Assembly (NCBI RefSeq): GCF_963576545.1
Contig: NC_083649.1
Coordinates: 6,042,906 to 6,106,905 of the forward strand
Reading direction: 5' to 3'
Source: Limanda limanda
Lineage: Eukaryota > Chordata > Actinopteri > Pleuronectiformes > Pleuronectidae
DNA length: 64,000 bases
How positions within the stretch are numbered: the first letter of the stretch is position 1; each line of letters begins with the position of its first letter. A program made the position numbers and the translations under genes. Under the pieces are notes generated by a model. The model saw only the letters and a program-made list of their open reading frames with translations. It ran no database searches and had not been told where the DNA came from. Of this stretch, positions 12,711-25,789 are shown in pieces.

Positions 12711-13678
12711 CTTGTTTGTGTCTGACATCGGCTGTCAGGGTTTTTCTTGACTCCTCCTGATGGACAAATCAGATTCTGTTCCCTGGTGTTGCCTCGAAAA
12801 AGTTCACATGTCAAAGTAGCGGTCGGCAGGAAGGGAAGTCGGTGACCTCCGAGCCAGTTCACAGCCGAACACGGGCCGATACCAGGGAAGATGCTGAGAC
12901 AATCTACACAAAGTTTTCTATTCCCTCAATGACAAAGTGGAAAAAACTAGGAGAACCTTGAAGTAACGATGTAATTATTGATCACATCCTGGAATCTGAC
13001 GATGAAAAATGGTGTCAGGTGGAGGACGAAGGGAACAGGGGGTCAAAGTTAAGGTTTCCAGCCTGGAGAGGATTCTTAGATCTGATCTTCAGACCTGCAG
13101 GATCATCACCTCTCTCTGTTCCCAAGAGAAACTGAGTGAAGACAAAACTCCTGAAAGGATCCAATGTTTCCATCAATGACTTCCTAGAGTCTGTCCATCG
13201 AAAGCAAACTGAATGTCTCCCAGACATGAGAGCGGTCACAGGGCGGGGGGGCAAGAGGGGGTATGTTCCCTATCTGCAGAATAATAACCTCATTGTACAA
13301 CGACCCCTCAAAGAAACCACACAGTCACAGAGCTGATGCTGTTTCCAGTTTCTGGATTTCACAGTGAAGTGTTTATCAACTTCAGTGACCTTTCTGCAAT
13401 TAATCCATTTCACTTTACTAACATTATTAAATCGTCCATAGACATGTTTCAACATGTTTTATAATTACAGAGGCAGATTTAAATACATTATATGAATGGT
13501 TGACACATTTTAAATACTTGTTAATATTAATCCTCATCTTCACTGTTACTTTTTAAACTCTTAAATCTTAATTCTTGGAAGTAACTCTGTATCTTGGTGT
13601 ATTACTTGATGAAATATTCAAATATATTTGTATTGTCAATATATGTTTACTCTGTAACCCTTACTTTATATATTGCAA
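12711..13678. other. Intergenic, nothing recognised
   Basis: Ordinary mixed sequence. A 66-79 codon open frame on each strand at about 13015-13336 has no recognisable motif. The first few tens of bases may still be the decayed 3' end of the Tc1-like element. Confidence 0.4.
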
Positions 13679-13815
13679 TGTCAGAATCAGAATCAGAAAT
13701 ATTTTTATTGCCACGTATATTTGCATATATTGGAAATTGCCATGGTGTGGTTGGTGCACTGTACATAAAAACAAAACAAAAATATATACAGTAAGACAAT
13801 ATATACAGTAAGAAA
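13679..13815 (-). mobile_element. Retroposon tail remnant ((GAATCA)n...TTTATTGCCACG type)
   Basis: Starts with three GAATCA repeats followed by AAATATTTTTATTGCCACGT and, farther in, GGTGTGGTTGGTGCACTGTACA. This is the reversed 3' tail with a short-repeat terminus of a non-LTR retroposon common in fish genomes. It ends in ATATATACAGTAAG repeats. No coding part remains. Confidence 0.55.
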
Positions 13816-15665
13816 CAATAAGTTATGTTTTCTTGGCTGCTACTTATTCCCCAAAATTATTAAATATACTTAATTTGTCAGATTAACTCATTGCCAGACT
13901 GAACACTCAGATCTGATTTTCATGGATTTAATCTCCTAAATATAATAAAAATGTACCTTTTATTTAAAATGTATTTTTGTCTACAAACATCTGCTTTCTT
14001 ATCTCAATCACTCAATTTATTTTTCAATCAAATTCAATAATAACCTTCACACATAAAACAAGATGTGCAAAAGGTTTTTTTATTTTCTAAGACGCACAAC
14101 AACTCACTGTCAATACCCAGATAACCTCCTCAGGGGCGCACAGCTGCAGAACAACATTCCAACACAATCACACTCGTTTGTTGAGCCAGACATTTTGAAA
14201 TATTCAGTGTCAAAGCAACACTAAAATACTCGGAGGTTGCTCGAACCACTTTCTCCAAGAAATTAAGTTTTTCTACACAACAACAACCAAAAATCCCTGA
14301 ATGTGCTTCTTTGTGTTGATCGTGTCTGAGCAGAACCATGAAGGATCGGATCAGGCTTCACGAAGAGTTTCGCCTGTGAACATTTTCCTGACACTGTTCA
14401 GTATCAACGTACGAGCTGCTCGCCAACGACCTTAATGAACAACACATCCTCGTGACATCAAGACACAACACAACAGGCTTCGCTTTCCAACAAAGCTTTT
14501 TTTTCCTTTGCTTTTAAAGCGTATAGTTTCTTAGAGGCGGCAGAGTCCTGCTTCATGTCAGACACTGAATCCAGCAGCTGTGCACAGCCTGCGAGCCCGG
14601 GCCGGAGTTCTTGGCCGTTCCGTTTCCTCTGCGTGACTTTATGATTACTCACAATCTAGTTAAATAGCAGAATCACAGATGCACATGTTGAAACCTGTTT
14701 GTTACTGCTCTGGCTCATGAGAACATGTGGACTGACGTTTTGTTTGAATTTCACTTAGTCACTTGGAGATATGAGCCTTTTGGTTGATTTGTCACTAAAC
14801 TGACTCACACGCTAGCAGATTTCAATTCTGTGCACTAAAGATACACGTTAATATGAAATATGTTTAATCTGCGGATGTGTGCGTGCGTTCGGAAATGAAC
14901 GGGAACGAGCACAGACACATCCTCATTTCCCAAATTGGCATCGTTGACCTTTAGCGAATAACGATGGGAGAATTTTGGAATGCGATTTCAAATGGAATCT
15001 GGTTTGACGACAACAGGCAGACGAACGTCACTGTGGTCAGACGAGGTTCTGGGTTAGAATGACAACGCCTCATCTCCTCTAGTGAAAGCAAATTAAAAAC
15101 CCGCTATACTGTAGATCCAGATTCATATTTGGATCTGCACCAAATTGCATATTTCAACATCAGTCCTCTAAATATATGTAAATTTCCTCCTGGGAAAATT
15201 GGTGGAAATGTTACAAAACACAAAGTTAAAGAAAGTGGTTGGAGAAAAATCCTGGATCTGTCCCAGAATGTCTTGGCTCTCGTCCCGTCCGTTCTAGGTT
15301 TCTTGGAAATCCGCTCAGGACTTTTTGCATAATCCTGCAGACAAACAAACAACCCAACGGACGCACAGGGTGGGTGGGGGGGCTCCTCCTCTCTGTGAGT
15401 TACACCACGGCACAGATGAGTGACGGTTTGAAGTTAACCTGGGTTGGATGATAAACAAAGCTCGGTTATCCTGAATGATTCCTGCAAAGATATTGGAAAA
15501 CAAGGAGGAGGAGGAGGAGGAGGAGGAGGAGGGGAGAAGAGGAATGAAAGAGAGAGAGATGTGCTGCAGGATTAGCTGAGAGGAGCCTCCCTGTGGCGGC
15601 CGGCCCTTCTTTCTCCCAGGAACACCGGGAACACTGTAAGGTGATTACTGTTTCATTTGCCATCG
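13816..15665. other. Intergenic, nothing recognised
   Basis: AT-rich unique sequence with a pure (GGA)n tract at 15503-15532. No exon with good splice sites or RNA gene was seen. Confidence 0.4.
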
Positions 15666-15740
15666 CTCCAGTGGTTAAGCACTATGGCCACTAGGGCTTG
15701 ACTGCCTCCCCTCCACACAATGGGACCCAGAGTTCGACTC
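15666..15740 (+). mobile_element. Possible tRNA-derived SINE head or tRNA pseudogene
   Basis: CCAGTGGTTAAGCACT resembles an RNA polymerase III A box. About 60 bp downstream, GAGTTCGACTC at 15730-15740 resembles a B box (GGTTCGANTCC). The intervening sequence does not fold into a proper tRNA cloverleaf by eye and no acceptor-stem pairing is evident. A decayed tRNA-derived SINE is more likely than a functional tRNA. Confidence 0.3.
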
Positions 15741-17804
15741 TTTTACATCCTTTCCACTTAGCAACAGCTAATGAAATAGGGAACTCGCTTTTTTATTAAT
15801 AAAAAAGATGAAACATTGAGGATTCGACATGGGAAGGAAAACGGCAGGAAGAGGGAGGCTGGAGGAGCAGGAAGGACGTCAGAGAGGATCTGGAATTCTT
15901 CTCCAGGAACAGCTGGGTTCCTGCATTGTGTTGCTGTGTGTGTGTGTGTGTGTTGAGGATGGGGGGATGAAGAAATGTGTGATGAAGGGAGGAGAGGTGG
16001 TTCTCTACTGTGAATGAAAGGCAGCTGTGGCCTTGCTGTGGGGAGTGGACACAGGTTCACACACTGAACCTGTGCAGATGTTTAAACTGGACTGATGCTT
16101 CACTCAGGAGCCTGATGAAGCTGTTACTGTACTTTTAGAAACAAAAAAAGACTACGATGCATGTGTAGAAATAAAAGAATGACATATTGTGGTTTTACAG
16201 GGAGACAGTCTTAAGTTGAGATAAACATATTTAATGTTTTCACGTGTGTTGTGTCTTTCAGGACACACCAACACAACCCGTGCTGAGCGTAAGTAAAACT
16301 ATGTACGTTAACAAACCTCTAAACCTTTGCAGCTAATCCATTAACATAATTGTCTTAATGCTTTTAATGTATTTGTTTCAATTGGCTCAGAGCCTGTGTA
16401 GGTTGTGACAGAAGTTTCCACAAATTAAAGATAATTTAGGTAATTAATTGGAGATGATGATGATTAATAAAAGCATTTAAATCAAACGGCAAAGCAATTA
16501 AATCAAACAATGGTTGATTGATATGTTATTTGAAGAGTAAACTTCACATTGATACAAATAGAAGCTGAAAGGAAGCTGTGAATTTCCCCTTCAGCAAATA
16601 AGACTGATGAGGAGGAGGCGGAGTTAGATACTGATTATGTAGTTCTTATAAAAACTGGATGAAATGTCATGTTTGATATCTGAGACTGAGACCAGACCTC
16701 AATATCCACGATTACTGCTGTGCAGTCTCTGGATCCATGTGACGTCAAAAGAGCATTTTTAATTTCATTTAATTTATAATTTTTGTGCAATATGAGGAGG
16801 TGGATATCCATCGTTTATCTTTATTTACTGTCTAATATTTGGCAGCATGAATTTATTTGAAAAATGTAAAAAGTACTGTACTGATTCAAAGCCAATATTA
16901 ACTGATACATATTCATATAGATCAGACCTACATTTGAAATTGAAACGTTTTCTTTTTATTCCACTCCTCTTTTTCTCCTCCCTTACCTTCTGTTTACCTC
17001 TTCACCCCCCATGTCTCCAGCGGTTCCTTCCCTCACTCATCACTGTGATGTGAGATTAATTTAACCACACAGACTTCTCACTAAACTGCTCCATCTCTCT
17101 CTCTGGGCTTTTTTCCGGGCTCTTCCAGGATGTCCATGCAATCTCCTCTCAGAGGAGAGAGGCCATTAAGCAGCCTTCAAGAAAGGATGGAGGGAATCAA
17201 ACCGAGGGCAATTGAACACAGGTAGACAAACAAATTCACACGGTGACACCAAAATAAATTGAGGTGTGTGTCTGTGTGTGTGTGTCTGTGTGTAGGTGAA
17301 GGCATTTATTTAAATATGCCCTTTTGCTTCTCTCTCATCGAGTATTTAACACATTTAACGTAAAATGCTTCTGTGGGGCTTTGGTGGAAATACCTAGTTG
17401 TTCGGTGTTCAAGTTGTTCGTTGTACCTGTTATAAGACGGCATGAAGAACAATCCTAATATTAAACACTGTCTTGATGCCTGTAGCATTTAGGTTATTTA
17501 TAAACATGCTAACAAGAAGATGGCAGGAAACAGGATTACAGTTATAGGAACAAACAAGACGTTTGCAGGAATCCTGGGTGCAGAATGATATCATCTATAT
17601 AAACTTATTGCTGTTAAAGTGCTGAGGGTCATGTGGTCAGGTCAGCGTCTTACAGTGTCAATAATGTTGAGGTTCATCATGGATTCCACTTTGTGCATCG
17701 TAGCATCTCGTCACCTGTCTGGTATCCATGGTGACACTCTTTGGCCTGATGGTGGCAGCATGGTTTCACACAATCGGTCCCGCTGGTACGACCACGTCGA
17801 CCAA
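15741..17804. other. Intergenic, no gene; isolated micro-exon-like segment and CRE
   Basis: Holds a TG tract at about 15935-15952, a perfect TGACGTCA at 16740-16747, and a segment at 16262-16288 bounded by good splice signals (see findings). Bases 17100-17240 are complex and free of repeats, so could be conserved. No protein-coding exon is demonstrated. Confidence 0.35.
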
Positions 17805-18050
17805 TCCTGAGCTAGTCTCGGCTGTCAATCGTAATGTTTGCTTCTGTTTTTATATCAGTATGATAAGAATTAACTAAAACAACCAACTGTCTCTGGGGAA
17901 AAATTGTATTTTGACGTTTTCTTTGACATTTTAGTTTGGTCCAATCAACTAACATGGAGGAGGCAGCCACCAGGGGGCGATCCAGATAATTTGGAGGGCT
18001 GCTATCTTTAAAAACATTGTGGCTATGCCTCACACCCATAATATGTAGAT
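17805..18050 (+). mobile_element. Teleost interspersed repeat carrying a CTCF-like motif
   Basis: The run GCTAGTCTCGGCTGTCAATC, then a phrase containing AACATGGAGGAGGCAG and GCCACCAGGGGGCGATCCAG, matches a repeat I recognise as widespread in fish genomes. It has no coding capacity. The type (SINE-like or MITE-like) and the exact ends are not assigned. It contains the best CTCF match in the window. Confidence 0.5.
17967..17980 (+). promoter_or_regulatory. Near-perfect CTCF core motif inside a repeat
   Basis: CCACCAGGGGGCGA matches 13 of 14 positions of the CTCF core, missing only the last G. It lies within the repeat at 17805-18050, so it is likely repeat-borne rather than anciently conserved. 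Binding is inferred from motif only. Confidence 0.45.
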
Positions 18051-21000
18051 GATTCATTTGGGAGTTTAATTTGTTTGTTTAATAGACATTTATACAGTGA
18101 TCTCCTTCCACTTCTGGTCTCTGTAAATATCTATTCAGAAAAAAACTCTTCATCTGAGGCGATGTCAGGTCTGTGATGGCGATGATTCACGGAGCCAGTG
18201 AGTGTTAGGAGGAAAACAAAAGCTTGGTCACATTTAGAATTGATTGAATTCAGTCTTGAGTTCAATATTAAAAGTGTGAGAAGAATTTTAACGGTTTGTA
18301 TTAGAACTAAGCAACGTGATGCATCCTCTCACTCTGCAGCTTTCAGCTCTTCTCCTGCTGCATCTCTGACAGAAGATCCAGTCGTCGTGTGTTTGCAACT
18401 CCGTGGTTTAGTTGTTGGGGTTTCATCTCTTCTGCTGTATTAAAAAATATCATGACCTCAATAACAATTGACAAAACAACCTGGAATCTGAGGCGTGATC
18501 TCCGGAAGATGTCCAGATATTTTGCGACCTGATATTCTCCAGAGTTTGTCTTTCACGTATGAGAAACACAGCAGGAGATTCTCCAGATCAGCCGTGTTCA
18601 CAACAACAGGAGAATCTCAGTAGCATTAAGGGGAGGAGCCTGAGAAGAGCAGGGTATATAATGAAATATAAATTATGCTGCAGATATCACGTGTTTATGT
18701 TTAAAGCACATTGACAACTTTGTCCTCGTCTTCTAGTTGTATGGCTCCTCTCTTTCATCCTGAGACATTGTTATGTTTTGGGGTTTTTTCAGTTTCGTGT
18801 TATGTCCTCGAGTGGTGAATTCTCCACACATAACCCTGCTGTATTCTCACATCCAGCTTCATCAGACAGTTTCCAGAGTTTTTACAAAGAAAAAAACCAG
18901 ACTCAGACATTTGAGTTCTTACATTCGGCTCCTCGGGATGATTTCAGGAGAATATCCGAGGTTCAGTGCTCGTGTGAAAGCAGCTTTAAGGATTAAAGCT
19001 TCTGCAAACCATGAAAAGAGTCGTTTCTCTGCTGCCCAACAATTATATCATCAATCAAAAATAGTCATCAAGAGAAAGCGATGCCAACATTTTAATATGT
19101 TCTTGTTTAACACTGATTCAACACATAGTTTTGGACTTTTACCCATTTTCTTTGCCAACGTGTTTTTCCCCACAGGCTCCTACAAACGTGCAGGTGGTGG
19201 AACGGGATTCCCTGAGGAAAGACTCTCTTCGATGTACAATGAAATCTCTCTTGATGTATTTGGCCGGTGTCTGCCTCATCCACTCTCACTGTACAATGCA
19301 CAAGGTTTACCTGAGGCGCAGGAGAGAATTGATCTCCTGTCCGGACTGCAGCCGGGGCTCTGTTCCCTCAGATCACCGCTCTCCTCTGTTGTGATTCCTT
19401 CAACCAGAGAGATCAGCTCACGTCGCTGAGGAGTGGAAATGGGTTCAGAGATATTAATTATTAATGAGAAAATTACACCGACAAAGTCCATGTGGGGTTT
19501 CGAGTTTGTCTGGGTAGTTTTGAGTCAGACTCCTTTCTTTTTTGTCCCCGTGAGGAGACACCAGAATAGATCCCAGGCTTTGTTGTGGAAATGGAATAAA
19601 AAATTCATACGTAAGAGATCTTATTAAAACTATTACAGCTGTGATGAGCTCTGATCTCTTCTTTTCCTCTTAGAATTACCTTCATAGGTTAATTTAGTAA
19701 ATTAAGGAAAAACTGTGCCGAGGAGATTTGTAAACTGTTATAAAAGTCCAGAGAAAAACATGGTGCTTGTAGAGGAAAGAGGATTTTCTGCTTCCTGTCT
19801 CCTCAGAGGCTTTTGGTCCGTTTGTTTCTTGTTCTTATTTTGTTGTTTTGTTCTGAACTCAGGGTGAAAACACACGTTTAATACAGGAATCAATCATCAG
19901 GTAAATATCTTTCCCTCAAAAATAAAATAACAATTTGTCAGCTTGTTACCTGAGATTGCGTGAATAAAACGGGAATAGTTAAAATACATATTCAGTAGAA
20001 GTTATAAATAAGTAAAGTTACAATATTAATGCAAGAAAAATACACAAATTCAAAATAATATATACGCTGTTAACTGAATATATGGAGTGTAACAGTATTA
20101 CACTTATATAATATTGAAATGTTTATGTCTTGCCCAAAAGATTATGTTTTTACTTGTTGTTTGTCTGCAGCTTTTCACAATAACTGTAGAACTGATTTAT
20201 ACAAAACTTGGTGGAAAGATGCAGGAAGATTTATCATTGTCTTTAACGTTGCAAGATTGGACAAATTTTGACCTTTTCACCACTTTTCCACAGAATAATT
20301 TCTAGATTTTGGAAATCATGCACACAAGACTGATATGTGTGAGTGTGCACAATTGTTTGAGGCTTGATGAGTTTAAAAAGACTATTAAGTGCTTTTCCAA
20401 TTGAAAGGAAAAAGTCACTTGTTCCAGTTTGGTTGTGTTTGGTTTTGATCTGCTCATGTTTCACAGTTTTTTTTAATGCTCCTCCACACGACAGTTCCAA
20501 CAGTGGCGATAAACACCGGCACTGAACGTCCATCATGTGTTGCTGCGATGTCAAGCGTGAGTATACGGCTGCTTTAACGATGTTTAATGCCAGACTATGT
20601 CGTCTAATAGCTTATTCACTCAATCTATTTTGTGGCAGAAACACATTCATCAGACAGACAAACTTTTATTTGGTAGAAAACACACGTTAAATCTACATGT
20701 AAATGATTATAATGTAGACAGTCCCTGTAAATCAGGGTTTGACTGTCATTGGGCTGTAAAAGCAGACAGAAGTAGTTGTATTGTTCTAAAAAGCCGGTGA
20801 TAACTAACTGACAATTTGTGCAGAGAAAAAAGGAATAATCAATTTATTCATTCGTTCTCCCTGAACTTAATGTTCACGTTTTAAAATCATGGGGAAACAC
20901 TTCAATCCATTATCTAGGAGACACTAAAACTCCTAAAGTGCTTCTTAAGGCTGCGTGAGCCAGTCCAGCTATAATTCAGCTGCAGAGAAACTTTCTAATC

Positions 21001-21200
21001 CACGAGTGACTGTGAACAAAAACTTCTGTGTAATAGTATCAGACAATAACACATGTAGAAACGTATTTGTGTCTGTAGCTGTGTTCTTTATACCAGGTAA
21101 TAATCAGCCGGTGTATCCACAAACAAACAGCGTGAGTTGTAAATTTCTTTATTGCTCCTTTGAGGTGAGAAGTGCAAAGCGTTATCTAAAGATGACGATT
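18051..21200. other. Intergenic; possible old repeat at 18480-19000, no gene accepted
   Basis: Bases 18480-19000 contain several ATTCTCC/GGAGAAT phrases on both strands and may be an old repeat. A 218-codon open frame spans 18773-19429 but has no recognisable domain. Within it, TTTTCCCCACAG at about 19164-19175 looks like a splice acceptor followed by open sequence; no matching donor or family was recognised. Confidence 0.35.
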
Positions 21201-22040
21201 TAGTCTCTTTTCAACTTTTAAAAAACAGCCCAAATCCTCGGTGTCGTAACGGCCGGTAATTGCCCTGTTAGCAGATGATTGCAGAGTCTTAGGTCAAAGT
21301 ACTCTTCACCTGAAGCTGACCACACAAACCCCGTTTGTCGGCCTGCCATTCTTTTGGCAGAGGAGTATTGATCCGGGGGATTCTCTTAAGCGCTGTAGTT
21401 TGTCCTCTGAGGGTGGAGCTGAAGGCTCGGAATGGAGAAGTAAACAGGCACTTGGTAAATAAAACACCTCGGTCAATATAGCCATTTTACCCATTAACCT
21501 GAGGCAGGTTGGGCCATTGGCGGCGGTTGCTTAGTGTGTGTGGAAGAGGAAGAACCTGTAACTTGGTAAATAGAGAGAGTTTGGTCAATCGGGGGTCGCA
21601 GAATTCTAAATAAACCAGCTTTTGATCTGCTAATAGTTGGTTTTGTTTGTTGTTTGGAATCTAAATCAGATAAACTACAGTTTTCCTCTTGTTTTCTGTC
21701 TTCTAACATAGTTTTTTAATTCAATTCTCACTCAAAACATCTTCTTTTCTTCAAGCTTCAAACATCATGTAAGTTTCATTTGCATTTATGTGTTTATCTT
21801 AGAATCCAACTCAGCTCTTTAACTGTGTGAGTGTTGGTTTCACCCAAGAGCACATGGCGAGCAAAAACTACTTCCCGACCAAATCCAGAAAAGGTCAGAG
21901 GTGAGGGTCAGGGGTCGGGGAGGCGTGGCCTCAGTGCCGGAGACGCCCCCAGGTTTACACAAGTGTAAAAAGAGTCCATTCAGTCTGGCTGCATGGGCAG
22001 AGTTTCACAAAGGTCCACTGTGTGGGGCCTATACTCCCCC
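21201..22040. other. Complex unique sequence, candidate conserved non-coding DNA
   Basis: The stretch at about 21230-21520 has balanced composition and low repeat content, and contains dense short motifs such as GGTAATTGCC, TCAAAG and CAATATAGCC. That texture is typical of vertebrate conserved non-coding elements. This is an impression; conservation was not measured. The phrase ACTTGGTAAATA followed by GGTCAAT occurs twice (about 21450 and 21560). Confidence 0.25.
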
Positions 22041-22041
22041 A

Positions 22042-22072
<31 letters not shown>

Positions 22073-22091
22073 CACACACACACACACACAC
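22041..22091. repeat. (AC)n microsatellite
   Basis: About 25 AC units with one interruption. It opens a spurious frame on each strand. Confidence 0.95.
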
Positions 22092-25000
22092 CTCCTCGAT
22101 GCACCATGCCTACAGGACACAGACAATAGGAGGGGTTTCTGGTTTGCCTGTTCGACTAAGTTTTTGTTTGTACTTTCACCGGCGTGGATCAACAAATTCC
22201 TTCTCTTTTTCAGTTTTTCTTAATCCTAACCTTCATTCACGTATCGCTGTCCAAAGTGATCAACTCAACACTGTGCAGAAGAATAGAGGAATGAATATCC
22301 ATGAAAGAAGACATCAACTCGGGGGAAATGGTTTTAAATGATGCATGAAACAAACGGATAAAGAAAAACGTCAGACAATGCAAATAATGCCAAAGCTCAT
22401 TGTGGAAAAGAGAAATAATCTGAAAAACACACAAAAGGTTTTAAGAGGTGTCAGATTACAGCTGCGTCAGCTTTCACCTCCAGGCCGGTTCGTTTACTAC
22501 TGAATATCTGGATCTTTAAAAAACAGGTCACATACTGTTTTGTTTGGATTTAACGGTTCATTCATTTCCTGAAACTGCTGCAAATGCCAAAACAAGAAAA
22601 ACATCAGGGGGACTACTTTCAGAGGCGAATGAATATAGATTCAGTGCTTTACTGTCTAGGAGGTCTAAGGAAGAGAGGAACAACACATGTCGTCAGTAGT
22701 TTGATTTTCCTGATTTTAAGACACTATTTACAGTATTTAAGTATATTTTTGACAGGATCACATCCTGTACACTCTCTGGATAAAAAGGGATTAATTAGTA
22801 CATAAAGTTAGCAGGAGCTCACCTGTTGAGAGCAAAAAGTTCAGCGGCTTCATTACTCCTAATAGTGCATATTCAATTCTGTTTTTAAACTTTCACTTGA
22901 AATGTGGAATTCAAACTCGTGTCTCTTTGGAGCTGATCCCCTGCAGCCCTCCTCTGTGACTCATTTCTAACCTCAGCCGCAAACTGAAAAACTTCCCCGG
23001 CAGCAGCCCGTCGTTTTTCTAACTCTCTGTATTATTTTAGAGTGCAGCGATGATCTGGTTTTTATAATTTAGCCCTCATCTTCCTTTCCCCCAGTAAAAC
23101 GGTGGATTATTGCCAGATTAAGGGAGTGCCTTTTTCTTTATCCCTGGGTAAGCCTGCACAGCACGCGGCTCAAAGGTAATGAAGCACTCTGTGATCCGTG
23201 CCCGGATGAATCCCAAAATTCCCAGAGCACCACTGTATTTTATAGGAAATGAGATTTGCCGTGAGAGCCCCCGTCGAACCTGTGCTTTCCATTTTGAGCG
23301 CAGCCGTAAACTGTGAGAGCACGAACAACCCGACCTGTTGCTGTTTGAAAGAGAAGAATAAACAGGAAGACAGGATTTTTTAATTGCTCTAATCTTTGCC
23401 AGTGAATCATACTTTAATAACCTTTTGTTTAAAATGTAGGAAAACAGAACTAAAAATAAATCCAGACACATTTTAAAACTTTCCTTTATGTGAATTGATT
23501 ATTATTAGTCCACTAATGTATAAAGGTTTGAAAACAATGTCATCTGGTGCTTAGATGACACTTAAAGATTCCAGATGCAGCAGAAGGAAATGTGAAATAC
23601 ATACAAATATATCAGATACATTATTCATGATTATAAAAGATAAGCAATAATTAGACCTTCCAAAATATTTGATACTTTTCGACTGATGCTAATAAATAAA
23701 GTAACAGATTTTAAAATACAGACATTTCTAATGATATCAGCATTTTAGATGTTGTTAAATGTTTAATTAACTCCAAATGAGTCAGAACATTCCTTCTCTT
23801 GATGGCTCGAAATTGTACTTGGGTGACTTTACGATGACATTTATTAAACTGAAGATGCTCAAGCTACAAACAGTCTCTTAAGAAAATAAATGATGTCAGT
23901 GCCAAACCCAACATTCAGGTTTTCCTACTGTGAAGGAACAAGCACTAACTTTAACTCATAAAGACAAATCTTAATATAAAAATGTCTAATTTCATCAAAA
24001 TGATACAACCCTTCTGATTAAGAATAATGGAATTCACAAGTTGAACGTTTGTGAAATACTGCAATTCAACTGCAGGGAGAAGTTCCATGAGAAGAAGCAG
24101 TAATTTCCACAATCGTTACACAGGAATTCTTTAAAGTATCAATGCAAACGATTGAACGATCACTGACGGTCTCATAGTTGGTCCTTCACACGAGAAGAAC
24201 CTTAAAGAAAAAATAGCTGTTGGCAAGAGGAGGCTCAAGAACTCACAGTAAGAATCACTCCTGAAATCAGAATAAAGAATGTCTCTGTCTGCTGTGACTG
24301 AGAGGAGCTTTGTTGTGTCTCTGCAGACTTTCAAGAACCTGAACTGTGGAGCGTCACGTCCGACATGTAGTTTACATCAGTCAGTCTGAGGAAGAGCTGG
24401 TTCTTCTTCAACACAATGAAGAACCTTGCAGAGTCGGTTCTATTCCTCAGCTACGAGACACTTGTGGTCATTTATTAATATTAACGTGTAGTGTCTTAAC
24501 GTTGGCCCACTAGGAACCAAAGTGTAGAAGCTCTGTCCACCGCTGCTGATTGATGGCACACGTTGAGTGATCTGTTGCAGACGCCGGACGACCCCTGCCT
24601 CCCTGTGACCTGCCCATCGCTTCCATGTTATCAGCCCCAGTCAGCGGAGTGTTGATGTGAGCCCGAGGCCACAGAGGTGACTTTTCATCATCCTGCGTGA
24701 TGAGGAACATCTCCTCGGTGTTTGGTCTTGTGCTGCAAACGGCTCCTCTTGCACCATCTGGCCGAGCTACTCCTCTTAAGAACTTAGAAATCTGCAGTCG
24801 GGTGTATTTTGCAGAGAAAAGCTCTGATCTCAGCAGCAGAAATGTCTCCACAAAGGGAAAACGTATAAATCAATTTACCCAACATTATGCTTACATTCTC
24901 CTCGTCCTTCTTAATGCCGGACAATTTGTACTCCAGGAAAGTAAAAGCACTTAAAGGCAACATAACGCCAGAAATAAAACGGAGTGAAATTAAAGCATCG

Positions 25001-25785
25001 GGCAAAGAAAAATTGCCTCAAGCCGGCGATCATCATTAAGGCAAAACATGAATCAAGTTCTAAAGTATGCTTTTAGAAGAAAAGACTCAGAGACTGAGAT
25101 CAGGCCGTGGTGCACCCTCCACTACAGTCATGGTTACTGGTCAACAGAAGAAAGCAAGTGGAGAAAAAACCATCAGATTGAAAGAAATTCACACGACTGA
25201 ACCCTGAGAATTTGATTTTATTATGAAAAAGTAAAAATATCTGCCACTTGTTCAATAAAACAGCCTTTTTCATTTCACGGTTTCTCTCCAAATTACTAAA
25301 ACTCTAAACCTTGAAAGATTACACCTCATGCTAGAAAATACTTGAAATACACAATGTTATTATTGGTTCTCTTTTAAATAAAGTACAATTTGAACTCACT
25401 GCAGCCTACAAGGCCAAAATATGTTTTCACAGATGTTAGTTTCATGTTATCAGAATGAAATCAGGCTTCTGAAGTTGCATTAAACGTGTGGACACAATGA
25501 TTTTCTACCTGTTATCACTCTATATGAAGACTGATGCTTTCACGCTCCTTTTCTGAAACATAAGGGCAACTCCGGTGAACTCTGACCTGTAATATCCATT
25601 TCACGTTTGTGTACGTGGGACCAGTTCCCTAAGAAACACTACAGGTTAGTCACATTTCATCACTACGTCACAGGGATTTCTTATGTGGATGCTTCGCTTC
25701 AGATTCAACACTGACAGGAATGATAATTTAACAACACGTGCTTGAATTAAATACTACGATTCTCTTCTTATCTACTAAACCGTTG
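22092..25785. other. Intergenic; two candidate conserved stretches, no gene
   Basis: Mostly AT-rich unique sequence. Bases 23080-23340 and 24520-25040 are more complex; the second includes GCCGGCGATCATCATTAAGG. These are candidate regulatory elements on texture alone. No coding exon was recognised. Confidence 0.35.
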
Positions 25786-25789
25786 GCTT

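Noticed and set aside
18773..19429. 218-codon open frame upstream of zbtb16
   Set aside because: No recognisable domain, no consistent codon bias, and overlapping frames on both strands. It may partly be old repeat.
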